A stretch of 64,000 nucleotides of DNA from Emydura subglobosa (GCA_007922225.1 ML679956.1:20710689-20774688); one strand, 5' to 3'. Shown: positions 38,281 to 51,700, counted from the first letter of the stretch. The notes: generated by a model from the sequence alone, not told the origin. Program-made: numbers and translations.

Positions 38281-40865
38281 AGAAGGATCTTTTAAATGAA
38301 GTAAAGGTTTAGCCACCATCAAAAAACTCAAGCTACTACGCATGTATATAAACTCAATGTCTACAGTAGCTTGACAGAAACTGCAAATGCTGTCTTCAGC
38401 AATCTAACAGAAAAGAGATATGCATCAATATTACAAGAATGCCTAGTAGCAAAACCACAGGAGGTGATTAAAGCTACTCTGACTTTCCTTTGGTAGATGA
38501 GCAGAACTGTTATTTCTGTTTCAAAAATGACCACACAGGGGTTTGCAGTTTAACGTCCAGCCTTGATATTTCCACGTAAATCTGTATGCATATTGTTGTA
38601 TTAATTTAGATAGAATAAATAGACTAAAGATGTTAACATAACCCACTCATTGTTCAACATTAAACAGCATTAAACAAGGTTCAGGGTTTGATATATAGAG
38701 ACTTCAGCCTGCTTAACAACATGGCAAACACACCATTAAGGATTATCTTAACCTTTTATTAAAGATAAAGAAGGAAAAACAGTTAAAGCACTTCAAATGT
38801 AAAGTATTAAATAAGGCTTTCATTTTACTACATCCCTTTCCCTTTAGCTGGAGAATCTTAAAAGGAAAAATAAACATATTTGACAGTCTCGTAGATGCTA
38901 TTAAAGATGGTAATAACTGTCCTTCGGGGGAAAAAGTAGTTAGTTCAGATGAGCTGGAGCTGTTGTTCTTAAAGTCCATTTCACTGTTTCATCTCAGGTG
39001 GTGTCTGGGATTCAGCTAGAGCTGGTAGAGGTAACAATGTCATCTGAATCCCTCTCTCTGGCCTGATCTAGTCAGGTCATCCCTCAAGATTCGGATAAAG
39101 AAGGTCCCAAGAGATGGTGGGGGTAGCAGCCATGATAGTAAAGCTCACTCCAATAGCTTCTTTCCATTCTTTTCATTTTCCTCCCACAGTCTCTTTCTTT
39201 AAAGACTCACAAAAAAAGAGATGGCTGGAATAGCCCATCCTCTCATTCTTTTGTCCACCAATTAGGACTAATATCCAACACATTAATGTTGGTTAATTAA
39301 TCTCCAGTTCTACATCTTCTGTTTTTACCAAGCATTATTTCAATAAGGCCCTTGAACCATATCAGTAGGCAATTTTGTTTAGACTCATTTAGTCCGTTTG
39401 GTTCTCTTGCACCTGTTTATAACATTCATTATTGAAAGTGACTTCACCTACTTTCCATCAACATTTGCTATTATATGTTATTATAATACCTTAAGAACTT
39501 TCATATACTTTTTACAATTGAATGTATAATTAGGGTAAATTTGTTAGGCCCTATTATCACAACAGGACACTCTGAGTTCAGATTATACTACATCCATTTA
39601 AGGAACTCAATCTAAAACAAGAATTTCCACATATGGACTTTCACCAAAATAACAAAAGATGTGATTTTATACCACTTTAGTTATTTCTGTAAAAGTCTGC
39701 ATGTAGACAAGCCTTAAGATAAACAGAAATAAGCCTCATTTAAGCAGATATAAGCGACCACAATCTTTTGCACTTGTTTAACTAAACCTTAAACTAAGCC
39801 AGCAAAACTGAATATACAAGTCCTGAGTGGGGAAGAGTCTACTGTGCACTGATGCCTGGGCTCCGTTGCTGAAAAAATATAAGCACAAAAAGCCAACACC
39901 ACATTTCCTCCTAGAATAGTAGAGAAATTTCTGCATAGCTATTTTTAGAGTTCACTTAGAAGAAAATATAGCACAAGTGAGGTGGCTGAAATAGGGACAT
40001 CTCATGACCTTTCAGGTTTTAAAAGTATTCAAGAGGGAAACATGCTGATCTGGATAAGAACAACAGGAAAAATGTCTTGAGAAATATTTCTGAACAATGT
40101 TCACTTTTCCACATTAGGTACAATTGAGAGATAAGTGCAAGCTCATTTTTTATCTTAATTATTCTGAACGAAACATCATCCTCATTATGCAGCTGGGACG
40201 ATGATAGGTCTTCATCTTTCTTCACTGTGGCACTAGTGAAACAGAAACACTGAACCTGGTCTGATCTGTAATATATATTCAAAGTAACACTGTACTGCTT
40301 TTTTCCTGATTCCCAAGTGAATGAGTGACTGAAGATTTTCACCAGAAGTCATATCCTCAGAAGTGCTGAGCTCTTCTGAACAGGAGGTGAGCACCTTCAA
40401 ATCCTATGAAAGATGTGGAGTTAAGGACTCAATACCTAACAGGATTAAGCAGCAATGAAGAAATGCCTTCAGTATCCAAGAGCTTGGTGTGAAAGGGTTT
40501 CATAACATAAACGAATCTAACTGCATGTCCCAGAGCCAGCAAAAGCATGCAGCACATTGAGAAATTAAATGAACTGTCGTGCTAAACTTGCTGAATTCAC
40601 GGGCTGCTATACATTTGTTATTCCTCTCTTGCATGAAAGAAGAGATTTTGAACATCAATGAAAACAGTGAACAAAGAAAAGCCCAGAAATAGATTAAACA
40701 ACAGAACACACAAAAAGGAGGGCAGAGGGGTAAATAAATCCTCTACAGAAATACTGCAGTGAATAATCCCTCAAAAGGTACACTGCTTACTTAAAAAAAC
40801 AAAAACAAAAAACCCCACCTATTGTGATGATTTTACATAATTTAACAAAATTACTGATTTGTAAT

Positions 40866-41640
40866 TTCAGGCCATATCTACACAACCGAACTGCTTCATT
40901 TTAAACAGTTCTAAAATTTGTTGTGGCCCAACAGTTATTAACAGTTTCTTTTTGACTTCATGGACAGAAAAACATTGCTATAACCACATTAAATAATCAT
41001 GCTTTAGCTTAGGTAGCCGCAAAGTTTAAAACTGTTCCTGAAACATGTTCTTTTTCTGGCCACACTGGTAAGAAATCATTATGTTGTAACCTGGCTGGGA
41101 TACAACCATGTTTCACAATGGACTTTAAACAGTTGTTTCTGTAGCACAGAGGTTGTGCACATGGTAACTTTAACCATACAGGGAGGCTAGTTCCAACACA
41201 GTTTCCGACAACATAAAAGTATGGTTGCATTTTGTAGTGTAATGGACTCTTAGCTTTAGCACTGTTGAGGGACAGTCAAGGTCTCATCTATACGACAAAA
41301 ATGGAATAGTGCTTTGACCCTGTTGAGAGAGAACCATGCTGTAAACTAAACTAGGTTACCTGACACAGGTGAAACTGTAGCAAAGAGAGACCCCAAATGA
41401 GGTTGCAGTTTCAGAAGAACCACAACACAGAGATAGGCCACAATATTGACAATGGGGGATGGAAAAGGAGGGGACTGAACATGTCTTTAACAATCATTTT
41501 AATCTAATCTAGGACTACAAACACTAAAATGCCTTTATCTTAGTCATATAATTATTGCATAGTCTCACTATAGGGCAGAGTTAAAGCTGTTTGGTGCACT
41601 AACTGCATTTCCTTACCTTAAAATATCTGGATTTCTTCTA
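40866..41640. repeat. Diverged interspersed repeats
   Basis: GGCCATATCTACACAACCG at 40868 and GTCTCATCTATACGACAAAA at 41281 look like starts of related MITEs with TTTAAACAGTT and TGTTTCACAATGG boxes inside. From 41560, CACTATAGGGCAGAGTTAA onward matches 55549-55635 upstream of the gene, showing an interspersed family. Boundaries are approximate. Confidence 0.45.
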
Positions 41641-41855
41641 AGTTTAACCTTAACTCTGGATTTTCTGGTTTCTAGCACTTATTTTTAAGGTTCTTGCAAC
41701 ATCTCTAACATATTTTACTCAAAATTCCTGATCCGTACACCCAATTGTAACTCCATTTTAACGTAGTTTTTGACTGGGAATAACAGAACATGTCACATTG
41801 TGACCTATGGGTCTAAGAACATGGATTGCAAATCCAAGAGAAGCTAAATACTTAC

Positions 41856-41982
41856 CTAGTGCATGACTACAGCTGCGACATGGTTCAGTAAGACTGACAA
41901 TTGTCTGCTGCAGATCAGCCCTGGGAGGAGTCGGAGGTGGATTAGGGTTTTTCCAGCCATTACATTTGCAAGATTCTTCAGC
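41856..41982 (-). CDS. KAT2B: KAT2B exon 2: Cys/His-rich start of the PCAF homology region
   Basis: 127 bases, residues 82-124. It encodes EESCKCNGWKNPNPPPTPPR, then ADLQQTIVSLTEPCRSCSHA. Cys86, Cys88, Cys116, Cys119 and His121 form the conserved Cys/His cluster of the family. Acceptor TTCAG|GCT, donor CTAG|GTAAGT (consensus). Confidence 0.97.
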
Positions 41983-42275
41983 CTGAAATAAAAATAGACA
42001 GTTAATTTATCTACCTCACAACTAATGTACTTCATGTTTTCTAATAATGCATGGAAATAAGGTTGCACTCAAAAGCTTAAAAGCTGAGAGTTTCACAGTG
42101 ATATGTGGCAGTTCATAACTGCTGAGAGCTGTTTAGAAGATACCAGCTGAGAAAACAAACAACCCCTCCAAACCACAGGCTAGCTCCTCTTACAGCAGGT
42201 CTTCATTCCAGCTTCTGTGCAAAAGCAGCATTCATCTATTTGATGTGCTGGCACCTCCACCTATATCATCTAGAG

Positions 42276-42698
42276 TAAGGCTTGACAAATTTGCTCTGTA
42301 ACTAGGAGCCAGCCCAAAAATTAAGGAGCCAGACAACGTGGGCCCAGTGGCAGGGCGCCCTGGCCAGAGCGTAACAGCCACTCTCCCCTCCCGGCCCTGC
42401 CACATGAACGCAGTGACGCTCTGGCCAGAGCGCGGCGACTGCTCTCCCCTCTCGTCCTCACCCCTTCCCCCTGCCCCTCTCCCACAACATGGGCCCAGCG
42501 GCGGGGCGCCCTGGCCGGAGCGCGGTAGCCGCAGCACTCCTCCCTCCCAGCCCTGCCACATGGACACAGTAGCGCCCTGGCCGGAGCGTGGTGGCCGCTC
42601 CCCCTGGGACTCAGTCTTTTACTGGGAGAAATACTAAGCGCCAGAATTAAATTCCTAGGCGCCATGGTGACCTGGCGCCCGGGGTTTGTCGAGCTCTG
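42276..42698. mobile_element. GC-rich hAT-like element with internal tandem repeats
   Basis: The ends TAAGGCTTGACAAAT and GTTTGTCGAGCTCTG are imperfect inverted repeats (10 of 15 match). They are flanked by ATCTAGAG and ATTTAGAC, which agree at 6 of 8 positions. The inside (about 42335-42605) repeats GGGCCCAGYGGCRGGGCGCC, CCTGGCCRGAGCG and CCCAGCCCTGCCACATG-type words three to four times. Frames of up to 114 codons across it are products of base composition, not genes. Confidence 0.75.
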
Positions 42699-44520
42699 AT
42701 TTAGACACTTTTACTAGTAAAACAATAAAATAAATAGGTCACCCATCAGGTAGCATCCACATCACTGCTCTGTCTTCTATACTGCTCACTAGGAACCATA
42801 AAACACAAAACAGACACATGAAGACCAAAGCAAAATGAAATAAGGAATACATCATGCAATAAAGGCATCCAAACCACAGGTTTGGGCAAACCACCAAAGG
42901 AGTGAATTCCAGATGCATGGGCCTCTGCTAAGGAAATGCTGTTGCTTATCTTAGAACGTTTAGATCTAAATCTTGATGGCAAAAGATGCCCAGTAGATCT
43001 TAACTAACATGAATGACTATCAGGTAGGAGGTGGGGCCTCAGCTAGCCAGATTCCAGACATTCAGAGGTTGAAGAGCCAGTGTGCCTATGGAATGCCAGC
43101 ACTTCAAAAGCAATGTGTTTGGTACAAAAGCAGTATTGAAGGTTTGTTTTTCTTTTGAGTGCCAGCAACAAGGCAATTAAAGACCTTTTGGATGTTCTGA
43201 ACTGAATTCATATTCCAGTCTGCAGACCTACCTAGAAGAAAAGCATCTCTTCTCTGCTCTGTATTTAGAACTATTGTGTACTGCACTGTAACAAGATACA
43301 TAATAATTTGCTGTACCAGATTCTCAGTAATGAAATTACTGCAGAACTATGCATAATACTTGACAGTAATGTAAAAAGTAAGTTTAACACCACAAATTGC
43401 TGTACTAATGTCTGTCTTGGGTGTATCATTATATTCAGAAAAGGTTTGAAAAATAAGTATTAAATGTAGCCTATTCTAGGAAAACTCCATTTTCTTTTGT
43501 TTTTAAATGCCTTACTCCCCTAAGGTACCAGTGCCCAAAAGAGGCAATGGAGGCTGCAGCTTTTCAGGTATAAAAACTGAAAATATTAGTAGATTATATT
43601 GAGGTAGTTCTTCAACTTGGTCATTTCAAATCATGTGACCTGTGCGCCAAGCATTGCAATGACAGATGCTGCCTCTTTGCTGGACAACACATAACATGTT
43701 TACTCTCCATAACATTTGAGCAATTACCACTTGCTGGACATATCTGGAAGGGCTTGTGGCACCACCAGTTTAACCCTGTGAGACCATGTGTGCCAAATGA
43801 TAGTATGAGTGCATCCTATGCAGTCAGGCACATTAGAAGGGATGCAGAAGGCCCATGCAGCAGCTGAAGTCAACTTAGACAGAATTGCCCCTCACGGTTC
43901 CCAAGAAGCACAAACCAGCAGGTCATCCTTGGAAAGAGTAAGTGTGCTTCTCCCTCTCCCTCCCCCTCCACACACACACATGCTACTGCAGCTTGGGCCT
44001 GGAATGGCTGGCAGAAATGTGAGCAGCTATCTGCAGCTGACAGGTGTAACCAGGTGGTAGAGGGAGTCCTTAAGCTCCCAGGAGATGATTCTATATGTGG
44101 CAAAAGGGAGGGTCAGTTTTTGGAGGTGGGGAGCTAATGGGAGAGACTTAAAGAAATAATTTTTTTCCAAAAAATTTTTTTTTCAAATAAGCTGAGGTCT
44201 AGAGGGATTTATGGGAATTCTGGTGAATTTTGGGCTCTTCTTCTATGCTATTTTCTCTAACATTCAAAGAAAAATACCCTAATATTCATCAGATTATACA
44301 CAAGTATTTGGAAGACCACAGATGCCCAGTTTATATGGAGAAGCACTCACATTTTTCACATATTGACAAGGATGTGTCCTACTTTTTGGTTTAGTCACCC
44401 AAAGGCTGTGGACTCTGTTTATATTGAGTTACTAGGAAGAAAAGGCAGAGGTTTGAGTGATGCCTGTGAACCAAGGATACTCTCTTTGTAAAGCCTTCTG
44501 GGGGCCCTGAACATCTTTTT

Positions 44521-44778
44521 GGATGTGTCTACACTGCAGCACCGTCTCAGAGGCCAAATCAGGTGACTCAAGCTGCAGGGCTACAAAATTGCAGTGTAGA
44601 AGCTCGGGCTGGGACCCAGACTCTGAGACCTTTCCCCCTTGTGGGGGGTCTCAGAGATTAGGCCCCAACCTGAGCCCAAATGTCTACACTTCAATTTTAT
44701 AGTCCCACCAACCCAAGATAGCTGACCTGGGCCAGCCCCGGCTGGGGCTGCAGGACTTTTACTGCATTTAGACATACC
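44521..44778. mobile_element. hAT-like MITE (TCTACACT family)
   Basis: GGATGTGTCTACACTGCAG at the start and ACTGCATTTAGACATACC at the end are inverted. The inside shares the GTCTCAGAG, GGGCTACAAAATTGCAGTGT and CAGCTGACCTGGGCCAGC-type words with 25421-25726. Confidence 0.8.
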
Positions 44779-46480
44779 CTTTGAGACTGTTTGATATCAT
44801 ATTTTTTCGTAGGATGTGAAGCAAGACAAAACCTGATGCCACCCAAATGCCCCTACATGCTTTGTGGGAAAGTCACACAGTGAAACTGCTAATTTTTGCT
44901 ATTCCTAATCTTGAACTGTAAATGTAGAACCGTAGTGCTGCATTAATGCAAGTTATTTGTGAGAGAAAGAAAAAACAGCCTGGACTATAACAAAAGCATC
45001 ATTAAGGAAAATTCAAAATATAGTAATAAAGGAGCTCTCAAAACTAAGAAACCAGAATATTTTTAAAAGGGACTAGGGTTTGATCCATCCATTTTCTCCC
45101 TGTATGTCTGAGTGGAAAAAAACAATTCTGACCCAAGCATGTCTCTAACAAAAGGCAATGTTTAATGCTATAAAAAAGCCATTCAAATATTAAGCTAGTG
45201 GCTGCATCAATCATATCCAATAAAAATAGTAAGCAAAGCTGAGCAAAAGAATTCTAATACGATTTCCTGTGAACATAAGCAAACATTTCACACAGGCACA
45301 CAACACAATGTTTATTCCAAATCCTTAAATCCATAAACAACAAGTAACTACACAAACTTTAGCATCACGCGATAATTAACACCACAGATGCAAACAAACA
45401 GATGTATGAATAGTATAACAGCTCAGTTAAACTGCCAGAAATAAATATCAACCCTCCCACAGAACATAAAATGTGTTCAATGGCAGATTTTTTCTGCCCT
45501 GAGTTGTATTTCCTAACCTAGCCAGATCTTTTGAAGCAGATGTTCAATTCTTTTGTTCCAACATTCTGGAAATCTCTCTCAAACAAACATTAACATTTAA
45601 AAACTCAGCATAAAGCATCAGATACAGCATAAAAGCTCAGTCAGCAACACAGCAGCACAACCTGAACAAGGTCCTCTTGATAACTAAGCCTTCATTATGG
45701 ACCCTGACAGTGCAAATATTTTGCACTGAATACTCAATGTGCATTCCTCAGTAGCTTAAATTACATCCCATTGAGTTGTTCAGAGTCTTCCACCGTGTTT
45801 TGTTCACTCATTTCTTTCTTTGATCCTCTCATGCCGGTTTTTCTTTTTACATGTCACTCATCTGCTTTTTGTTAGAAAGGAAAGTATGAAATTACCTCTT
45901 CAAAAACTTAATTTAGCTTCAAAAGCAATCTTTTGGGAGGAGGGGAGATGTCTGGGGGGAGTATCTGACCTAGTACATCTAGTCCCTGTACTGATTTTTC
46001 TAGGCTTTAATAAGAGACACTTAAGATACTTCCATTTTCCCCTGCCTTACCACAGCCTTCAAGGACTTTAGATGTGACCCTCATCCTTCCAATCCAGGGG
46101 ACATGAACACTGTTCCTTAAATGGCCACAATAGGTGACTGTGTATATATACTACCTTAGAAGCATCCCCAAACCATACTGGCCAGGAAAGCTTTGGATCA
46201 GTACAAAACTTAGCAATTACAATGCACTTTACTGGTTAAAAGCAACATAAAAAATGTGTACAACTGAATCCGCATGATATCTCTACATTCCATGTAATTA
46301 AGTATTAAGGCTAGGAAAGTATGTTGTCCAGGAACCAAGAATAACCAGAAACAACTTTAGACACTTAATATTATTATTTGCTGTCCAACAGACGAATGGC
46401 TGACCTGCACTTTAGAAACGAGTACACTGACACTATGTCCAAAATGAGACTGAAAATAGCACACGTCAGATGCTCTATAT

Positions 46481-46876
46481 TAGTGGCTCTCAATCTTTAC
46501 TGTACCTCTTTCAAGAGTCTGATTTGTCTTGCATACCCCCAAGTTTCACTTCACTTTGCTTACAAAATCAGACATAAAAATACAAAAGTGTCACAGCACA
46601 CTATTACTGAAAAATTGCTTACTTTCTCATTTTTACCATATAATTATAAAACAAATCAATTGCAATATAAATATTATACTTACATTTCAGTGTAAAGTAT
46701 ATAGAGCAATATAAACAAGTCATTTGCTGTATGAAATTTTAGTTTGTTCTGATTTTGCAAGTGTTTTTTATGTAGCCTGTTATACAAGTAGGCAAATATC
46801 TAGATGAGTTGATGTACCCCATGGAAGACCTTTGCATACCCGCAGGGGTACCTGTACCCCTGGTTGAAAAACACTG
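46481..46876. mobile_element. hAT-like non-autonomous element with perfect 8-bp target duplication
   Basis: 396 bases starting TAGTGGCTCTCAATC and ending GGTTGAAAAACACTG (inverted ends). It is flanked by identical CTCTATAT octamers at 46473-46480 and 46877-46884. The body matches the element at 58065-58465 along its length. No transposase frame. Confidence 0.93.
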
Positions 46877-46889
46877 CTCTATATTAATA

Positions 46890-47120
46890 GGTCCATGTTC
46901 CTGTCTTACTTACAACACTCCTACTAATACATCTCAGAATCATGTTTGCTTTTTTTGCAACAGCATTACACTGTTGAGTCATATTTAACTTGTGGTCCAC
47001 TATGATCCCCCAGATCCCTTTCCGCAGTACTCCTTCCTAGGCAGTCATTTCCCATTTTGTACATGTGCAACTGATTGTTCCCTCCTAAGTGGATACTTTG
47101 TATTTGTCCTTAATGAGTGA
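46890..47120 (-). mobile_element. CR1 LINE internal fragment
   Basis: On the plus strand it reads AGAATCATGTTTGCTTTTTT, GCATTACACTGTTGAGTCAT, ATGATCCCCCAGATCCCTTT and CCCATTTTGTACATGTGCAA. These are reverse-complement words of an amniote CR1 reverse-transcriptase region. Confidence 0.8.
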
Positions 47121-47129
47121 CACTGCGCA

Positions 47130-47215
47130 ATACCTCACATGGTAAGAAATAGTATCCCCATTTTATTGATGGTGAAATGAGCACAGTAAGGTACACATTC
47201 TGAGCTAGTTTAGAT
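47130..47215 (-). repeat. MIR-like fragment
   Basis: Contains TATCCCCATTTTATTGATGG followed by TGAAATGAGCACAGTAAGG, the ATCCCCATTTTACAGATGAG-type landmark of MIR/L2 repeats. Confidence 0.55.
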
Positions 47216-48263
47216 GTAAAGTAAAAGACCCCAGGACTTTTAGAACTGGCTCTTTGAGCTAGGCATTGCACCTGGCTCTTTGAAGTCCAGAGGACTGACC
47301 TATTTAGTAATTAAAGGGATGTAATAGATTAATTGCTACATTCCAGGGGAAAAAACAAAATCCTTACCCAACATTATTTTTCCTTCACATTTAGAAAGAA
47401 AATTTGTTTTCCCTCCCATACAAAGTCTGTTTAGCTAGGGTGTCCAAATTTTGCAAAGTCAGGTCTCCCCAGGAAGCAGGAACCTCAAATCAATAATAAA
47501 CTCTAACACAATACACTTCATGCAGACAAAACCAAAAATGTTGATAACTTTGCAAAAGTTATTCCTAATTGTTCCTACTCAAATTTAGAGTATCCTCCAT
47601 GAAAATATATCACGTTGAGAAGAATCTCACACACACATATAAAGAGGGTAATAAATCCATTTGACCAAAATATTCTGTACAGCCCTTAGATTTCTGAGGA
47701 CAAATTTTAGCACCTGAATTATTCCGCTTTTTGCTGTCACTTTTACAGTAGCTGTAGGCTGCTAGAGGAGTCCTTTTAATAGCAACAAGGAGAATATGGA
47801 CCTTTCCTCCGGTCCCCCACATTTAAGTCAATGGTTGATTTTACTTCATTTAAAGTCATTTACTTTAATGGAAGTTGGATTGGGCCCAAAAACCTAGTTA
47901 CACAGGTTGCCCCAGCTTTTAAACTGGAATGAGAAAGCATTAAACCCCACCTGAGCCTATGGAACTATACACAGTCCAGAGAACCACTCTAACCCTTTTT
48001 CACCCACTAATTTATCATTCAGACAAGTTTCCAAGAGTTATACTTCCAGAGTACAAAGCTAAGCAATAGGTCCGACAGTCAAGGGTCATCTCAGTCAGTC
48101 CTATAAAGCAGGTAACATTAACCAAGACAGAAATATTACACTAAATAGATGATATAACAGCATCAGCTCCTATTTTCACATGAAATGGGACTGCACCTGA
48201 GCACAAGGGTTCACGCTCACTGCAGGATCTGAACACTACAAAAGTAGTGCACAATAAAAGCCT

Positions 48264-48440
48264 GATGGGAAGCAATGTGGTCCAGTAGACAGAGCACTGA
48301 GCTGGGACTCACGTGACCTGGGTTCTACTCCTGGCTATAATTTGCTATGTGATGCACTTCACCTCGTCGTTCCTCCTCCCCCCACCTTTTGTCTATCTCG
48401 TTTATTTAGACCACGCTCTTCAGGGCAGGGACTGCTTCCT
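48264..48440 (+). repeat. MIR/CORE-SINE-like retroposon
   Basis: Starts GCAATGTGGTCCAGTAGACA (A-box region), has GACCTGGGTTCTACTCCTGG (B box), then GCTATGTGATGCACTTCACC. A following piece with CAGGGCAGGGACTGC and TGTACAGTGCC words (48410-48740) seems interrupted by a TCTACACT MITE beginning at about 48448. Confidence 0.65.
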
Positions 48441-48447
48441 ACTCTGG

Positions 48448-48660
48448 CCTGGTCTACACTTCAAATTTAGAGTGACATATCTATGACACTCAAAATCACA
48501 CCTCTGAGCCTCACAGCCAAACCAATATAATCCCCAGTGTAGACCGAGCAAGATCAAAGGAAAAATGCTTTCATCGACCGAGTTCCTATCACTTTGGAAG
48601 GTGATGTTCTTACAGCAATGGAAAAACCCTTTTCTGCGCTATTTGCTGCATTTGCACTAA
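48448..48660. mobile_element. hAT-like MITE (TCTACACT family), probably nested
   Basis: GGCCTGGTCTACACTTCAAA at the start. AGTGTAGACCGAGCA at 48537 is an internal inverted partner. The right end is uncertain. It appears to split a retroposon whose pieces lie at 48410-48447 and about 48665-48740. Confidence 0.5.
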
Positions 48661-48748
48661 TGTGCTGCTATCACCCCCCTGAGTGTTTGTACAGTGCCAA
48701 ACTCCATGGGGCACCAGTCGCAGTTGTGACCGCTAGGAATTACCATGA

Positions 48749-48761
48749 TATATATATATAA
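48749..48761. repeat. TA microsatellite
   Basis: (TA)6-7 in intron 1. Confidence 0.85.
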
Positions 48762-51700
48762 AGAATAAAAAATAATCCTCTTTTATTATATAGAAAATTT
48801 AAGAATACAAAAATAATACATACTCAAAGACATTTATAGAGCTCCCAATGAGACTTGGCTTATAGCATTGGAAGGTACATATAGTAAAAAAAGCCAATGA
48901 TTTTGCCTCCTACTAAACATGCATTTATGAGTGTAAGTCACACAGGGCTATTTTCATACCAATGATTGCCAAGCTTGCATTCAAATGCTCAATCTCATGC
49001 TGGGTGGAATAAATATTTATGAATTCATTCATATTTATAATAGTGTCCATTTCAATGCACTAAAAAGCATATCAATGTAAATGGGGTTTTTTAAAATGCA
49101 TTTTAATTGTATACTATTTTGCCTTTCTAAAGTAAATTGTGCAGTTTAACTTAAGGTTTCAGAGAGTTGGGGTTTTTTTTAAGTACTTCACATAGAAAAG
49201 TATATTAAAATTCATGAAAATGGTTTTTGTACAAACATTTGTAGTGCCGAGTATATGGTTATTTTTATCATCTTGTTTTCTAGTAAAAATGCCTTGTCTT
49301 TCCTATGCCCTGCCTCTCTTTTGTACGTGGTTTCCAGCATCCTCCATAAGGGATAGTCCCTTTTTAGTCTCCTCCAAGGGCCCTGTGCATCATAGACACT
49401 CTCCCTGCAGAGTTTGCCAGTGCCTCTCAAAGATGAGCCAGAGGGCATCATTAGAGAGCAATAGAAGCAAGTATGAACAGTCTATTTCCATAGGAGCAAA
49501 AGCTGGAAGTAGAGCGTTGTGGAAGTCTTATCTTTATCATGGCAACCCTACCTATCAGATAGGCCCACGCTCTAGTAGTCTTTGTCCATTCAATGTTCTC
49601 ACTTTCTCTGATCCTTCTAGTGTTATGTCTCTTCAGCACTAATCAATGTTCTATCTTCCTCTGCCACTTACAGTGCCTCAAAGGTTTTGATTCTAATAAA
49701 ATCCATTCTGCTGACTGCTGTCATGCACACTGGAGTGGGAGGGGAGAAAAATACAAGGACTAGAGAATGTCAAAGATGCTGAGTGATAGGCACATTCTCT
49801 GAGCTCTCTAAGGTGAACAACTACACATAGATTTACTCTTTTGTTACAGGATTCACATATGCTTACTGCATGAATGGGAACACTAATTATATACTTCAGT
49901 GATCTGAGGGCTTGTGAAATCAAACACAAAAATGAATCAAAGTTGAGACACAAAGTAAAAAAATTCAAAGTTAACCTCTTCGCTGCTGCAACCTCCTGCA
50001 AATACTATTCCATTGCTATGGCACCTGAGCATCTGCCAAGTATTTAGAAATAGCAATCTCTCCCTTTCTTCCTTCCCTCTCAGCCAAAAGGAAAAAAAGC
50101 TTGATTAGTTCACTGGAAACTTATTTGTTTGCTTGCTTGTGTTTGTGGGTTGGAGGAGTGTTATGTCAACAAATTATTCAGGGAGAGCTAAATCAAAGAA
50201 ATTAATTTCACATTTAATTCTGAAAGTGATCGTTCTGTGTTCATTCCTATCCTTGGGGGAGTGAGTTCCATCATCAATTTCAGCTCTCATTAAGGTTCTG
50301 TCTCCTGCATTCAGAAGCTTCTGGCTCCTTGTACTGGTCAATAGTTTCATTGTCCTGGTGAAATGCAGGTGTTACGGAGGGCCATGGCTATATAGAAGAA
50401 GCAATCTCTCAGGTAACTAGAGTCAATCTCCCTCAGGCTTTGACTAGACATGCTGCTCTTTTAAATTCTACTGAACTGGCAGACTGTTAGCACGTCCCAT
50501 GTAAACCTAGAAGACTAAGAAGTGATGCCTGGTAAATTCACAAACAGCCAAGAAATTAAAATGTTTATGTTTAACATGCCTCCACATGACACTAAACACA
50601 CCTCCATCCTGCTGTTAAAGGCTCCCACAACACCAGGCAGTGTTACATATTCCTCCATAGTCCTGCCTCAACCTATACACAGATATGGGCACTTTAACTT
50701 GACCCTTGCACTAAGGCTGTCTGCTTTATCACTGCTCTAAGTTTGCTCTGTTTTCTTTTTCATGTTCACCTCAATAATTCGAGTAATGCTTTTCAGTACT
50801 GAAAATAATTAACACGAGCAAAGTGCTCATGAGAGGTGCTGGATTAATGACCCCAAAGACTAAAGTAGCCTATTTACCCATAAAAGCAAAGGCAATGGCA
50901 GCGTCGACGTCCTCGAAACGCCTAAAGCATGTGCAGTAGGGATAGCTTTTAGGAGTTAAGAGGGTGCACTCACTCCTTTGCTTCTCTGCCAAGACTGCCG
51001 AGGAGAGTGCCAATTCTAGCAGTGGCTTTTGTGATGCCAACAGCTCCCCTCCGGGAACCAAGCTAAAATCATCAAGCAGCCATCTGATGCGAAAAACATT
51101 TGCTCTTTTATTAAAAGATTAATAAAATCCAGAGCTTCCAGGCCCAGCCTCTAACAGCCTGTGAATGAATGTGCATATCCTGGCCTCTTTTCTCTGGAAC
51201 AGGAGGAGGAAAGGATCTTTAGGATGAGCCCTGGGAAAGCTGGCCTGCCACTGGCTGCTGGGCTCTGACCTCCTCACATCACTGATAATCCAGTAATACA
51301 CTGTTTTTGTCAGCCAGAGGCCGCAGAAGCAACAAGGCGAAGTCCCCGCCTCCTTCAGCTGTCATCCTGTCAAAACAAAGGCGCTGCTGCCAAGCCCAGG
51401 GCCCCGGTGGCCAGGAGCGCAGCTGCGGATCCCAACCTCCCCCCTCGCCGTGCGCACCCGTCTCCCCACCGTGCTCGCGGCAGGGGGCCACTGTACAGGC
51501 ATCTGGAGCTGCCCGGGAGGGCGGCACGTCTCGCGAGCGGGGAAAGGGCGCTGGCTGGCTGGCTGGCTGGGGCTGGCCTTAAAATAACAAGGCGGCAAGG
51601 GCGTTCAAAGCCGGGGCTTGTCCCGCTGCCAAAGCTTGTGTTGACAAAGGCAAGCTGCTGCGGCAGCATTTCACCAAACAAACAACGGCGCGATGGGGGG

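Larger units (their letters stand above)
34549..41855 (-). other. KAT2B: KAT2B intron 2
   Basis: 7.3 kb. It contains a tRNA-like SINE fragment (34955-35015), palindromic MITE remnants (36130-36245 and 38210-38280), a hAT MITE with perfect target duplication (37767-37948), a MITE end near 39695-39718 and a block of diverged repeats at 40866-41640. Elsewhere (35016-36120, 36250-37750, 38290-39690, 39720-40860) no gene or clear repeat is seen. Confidence 0.8.

Noticed and set aside
42232..42665. Frames of 99-114 codons on both strands
   Set aside because: They are generated by the GC-rich tandem repeats of the mobile element.
48749..48761. TA repeat as a TATA-type promoter element
   Set aside because: It is a microsatellite in the middle of intron 1 with no nearby transcript evidence.
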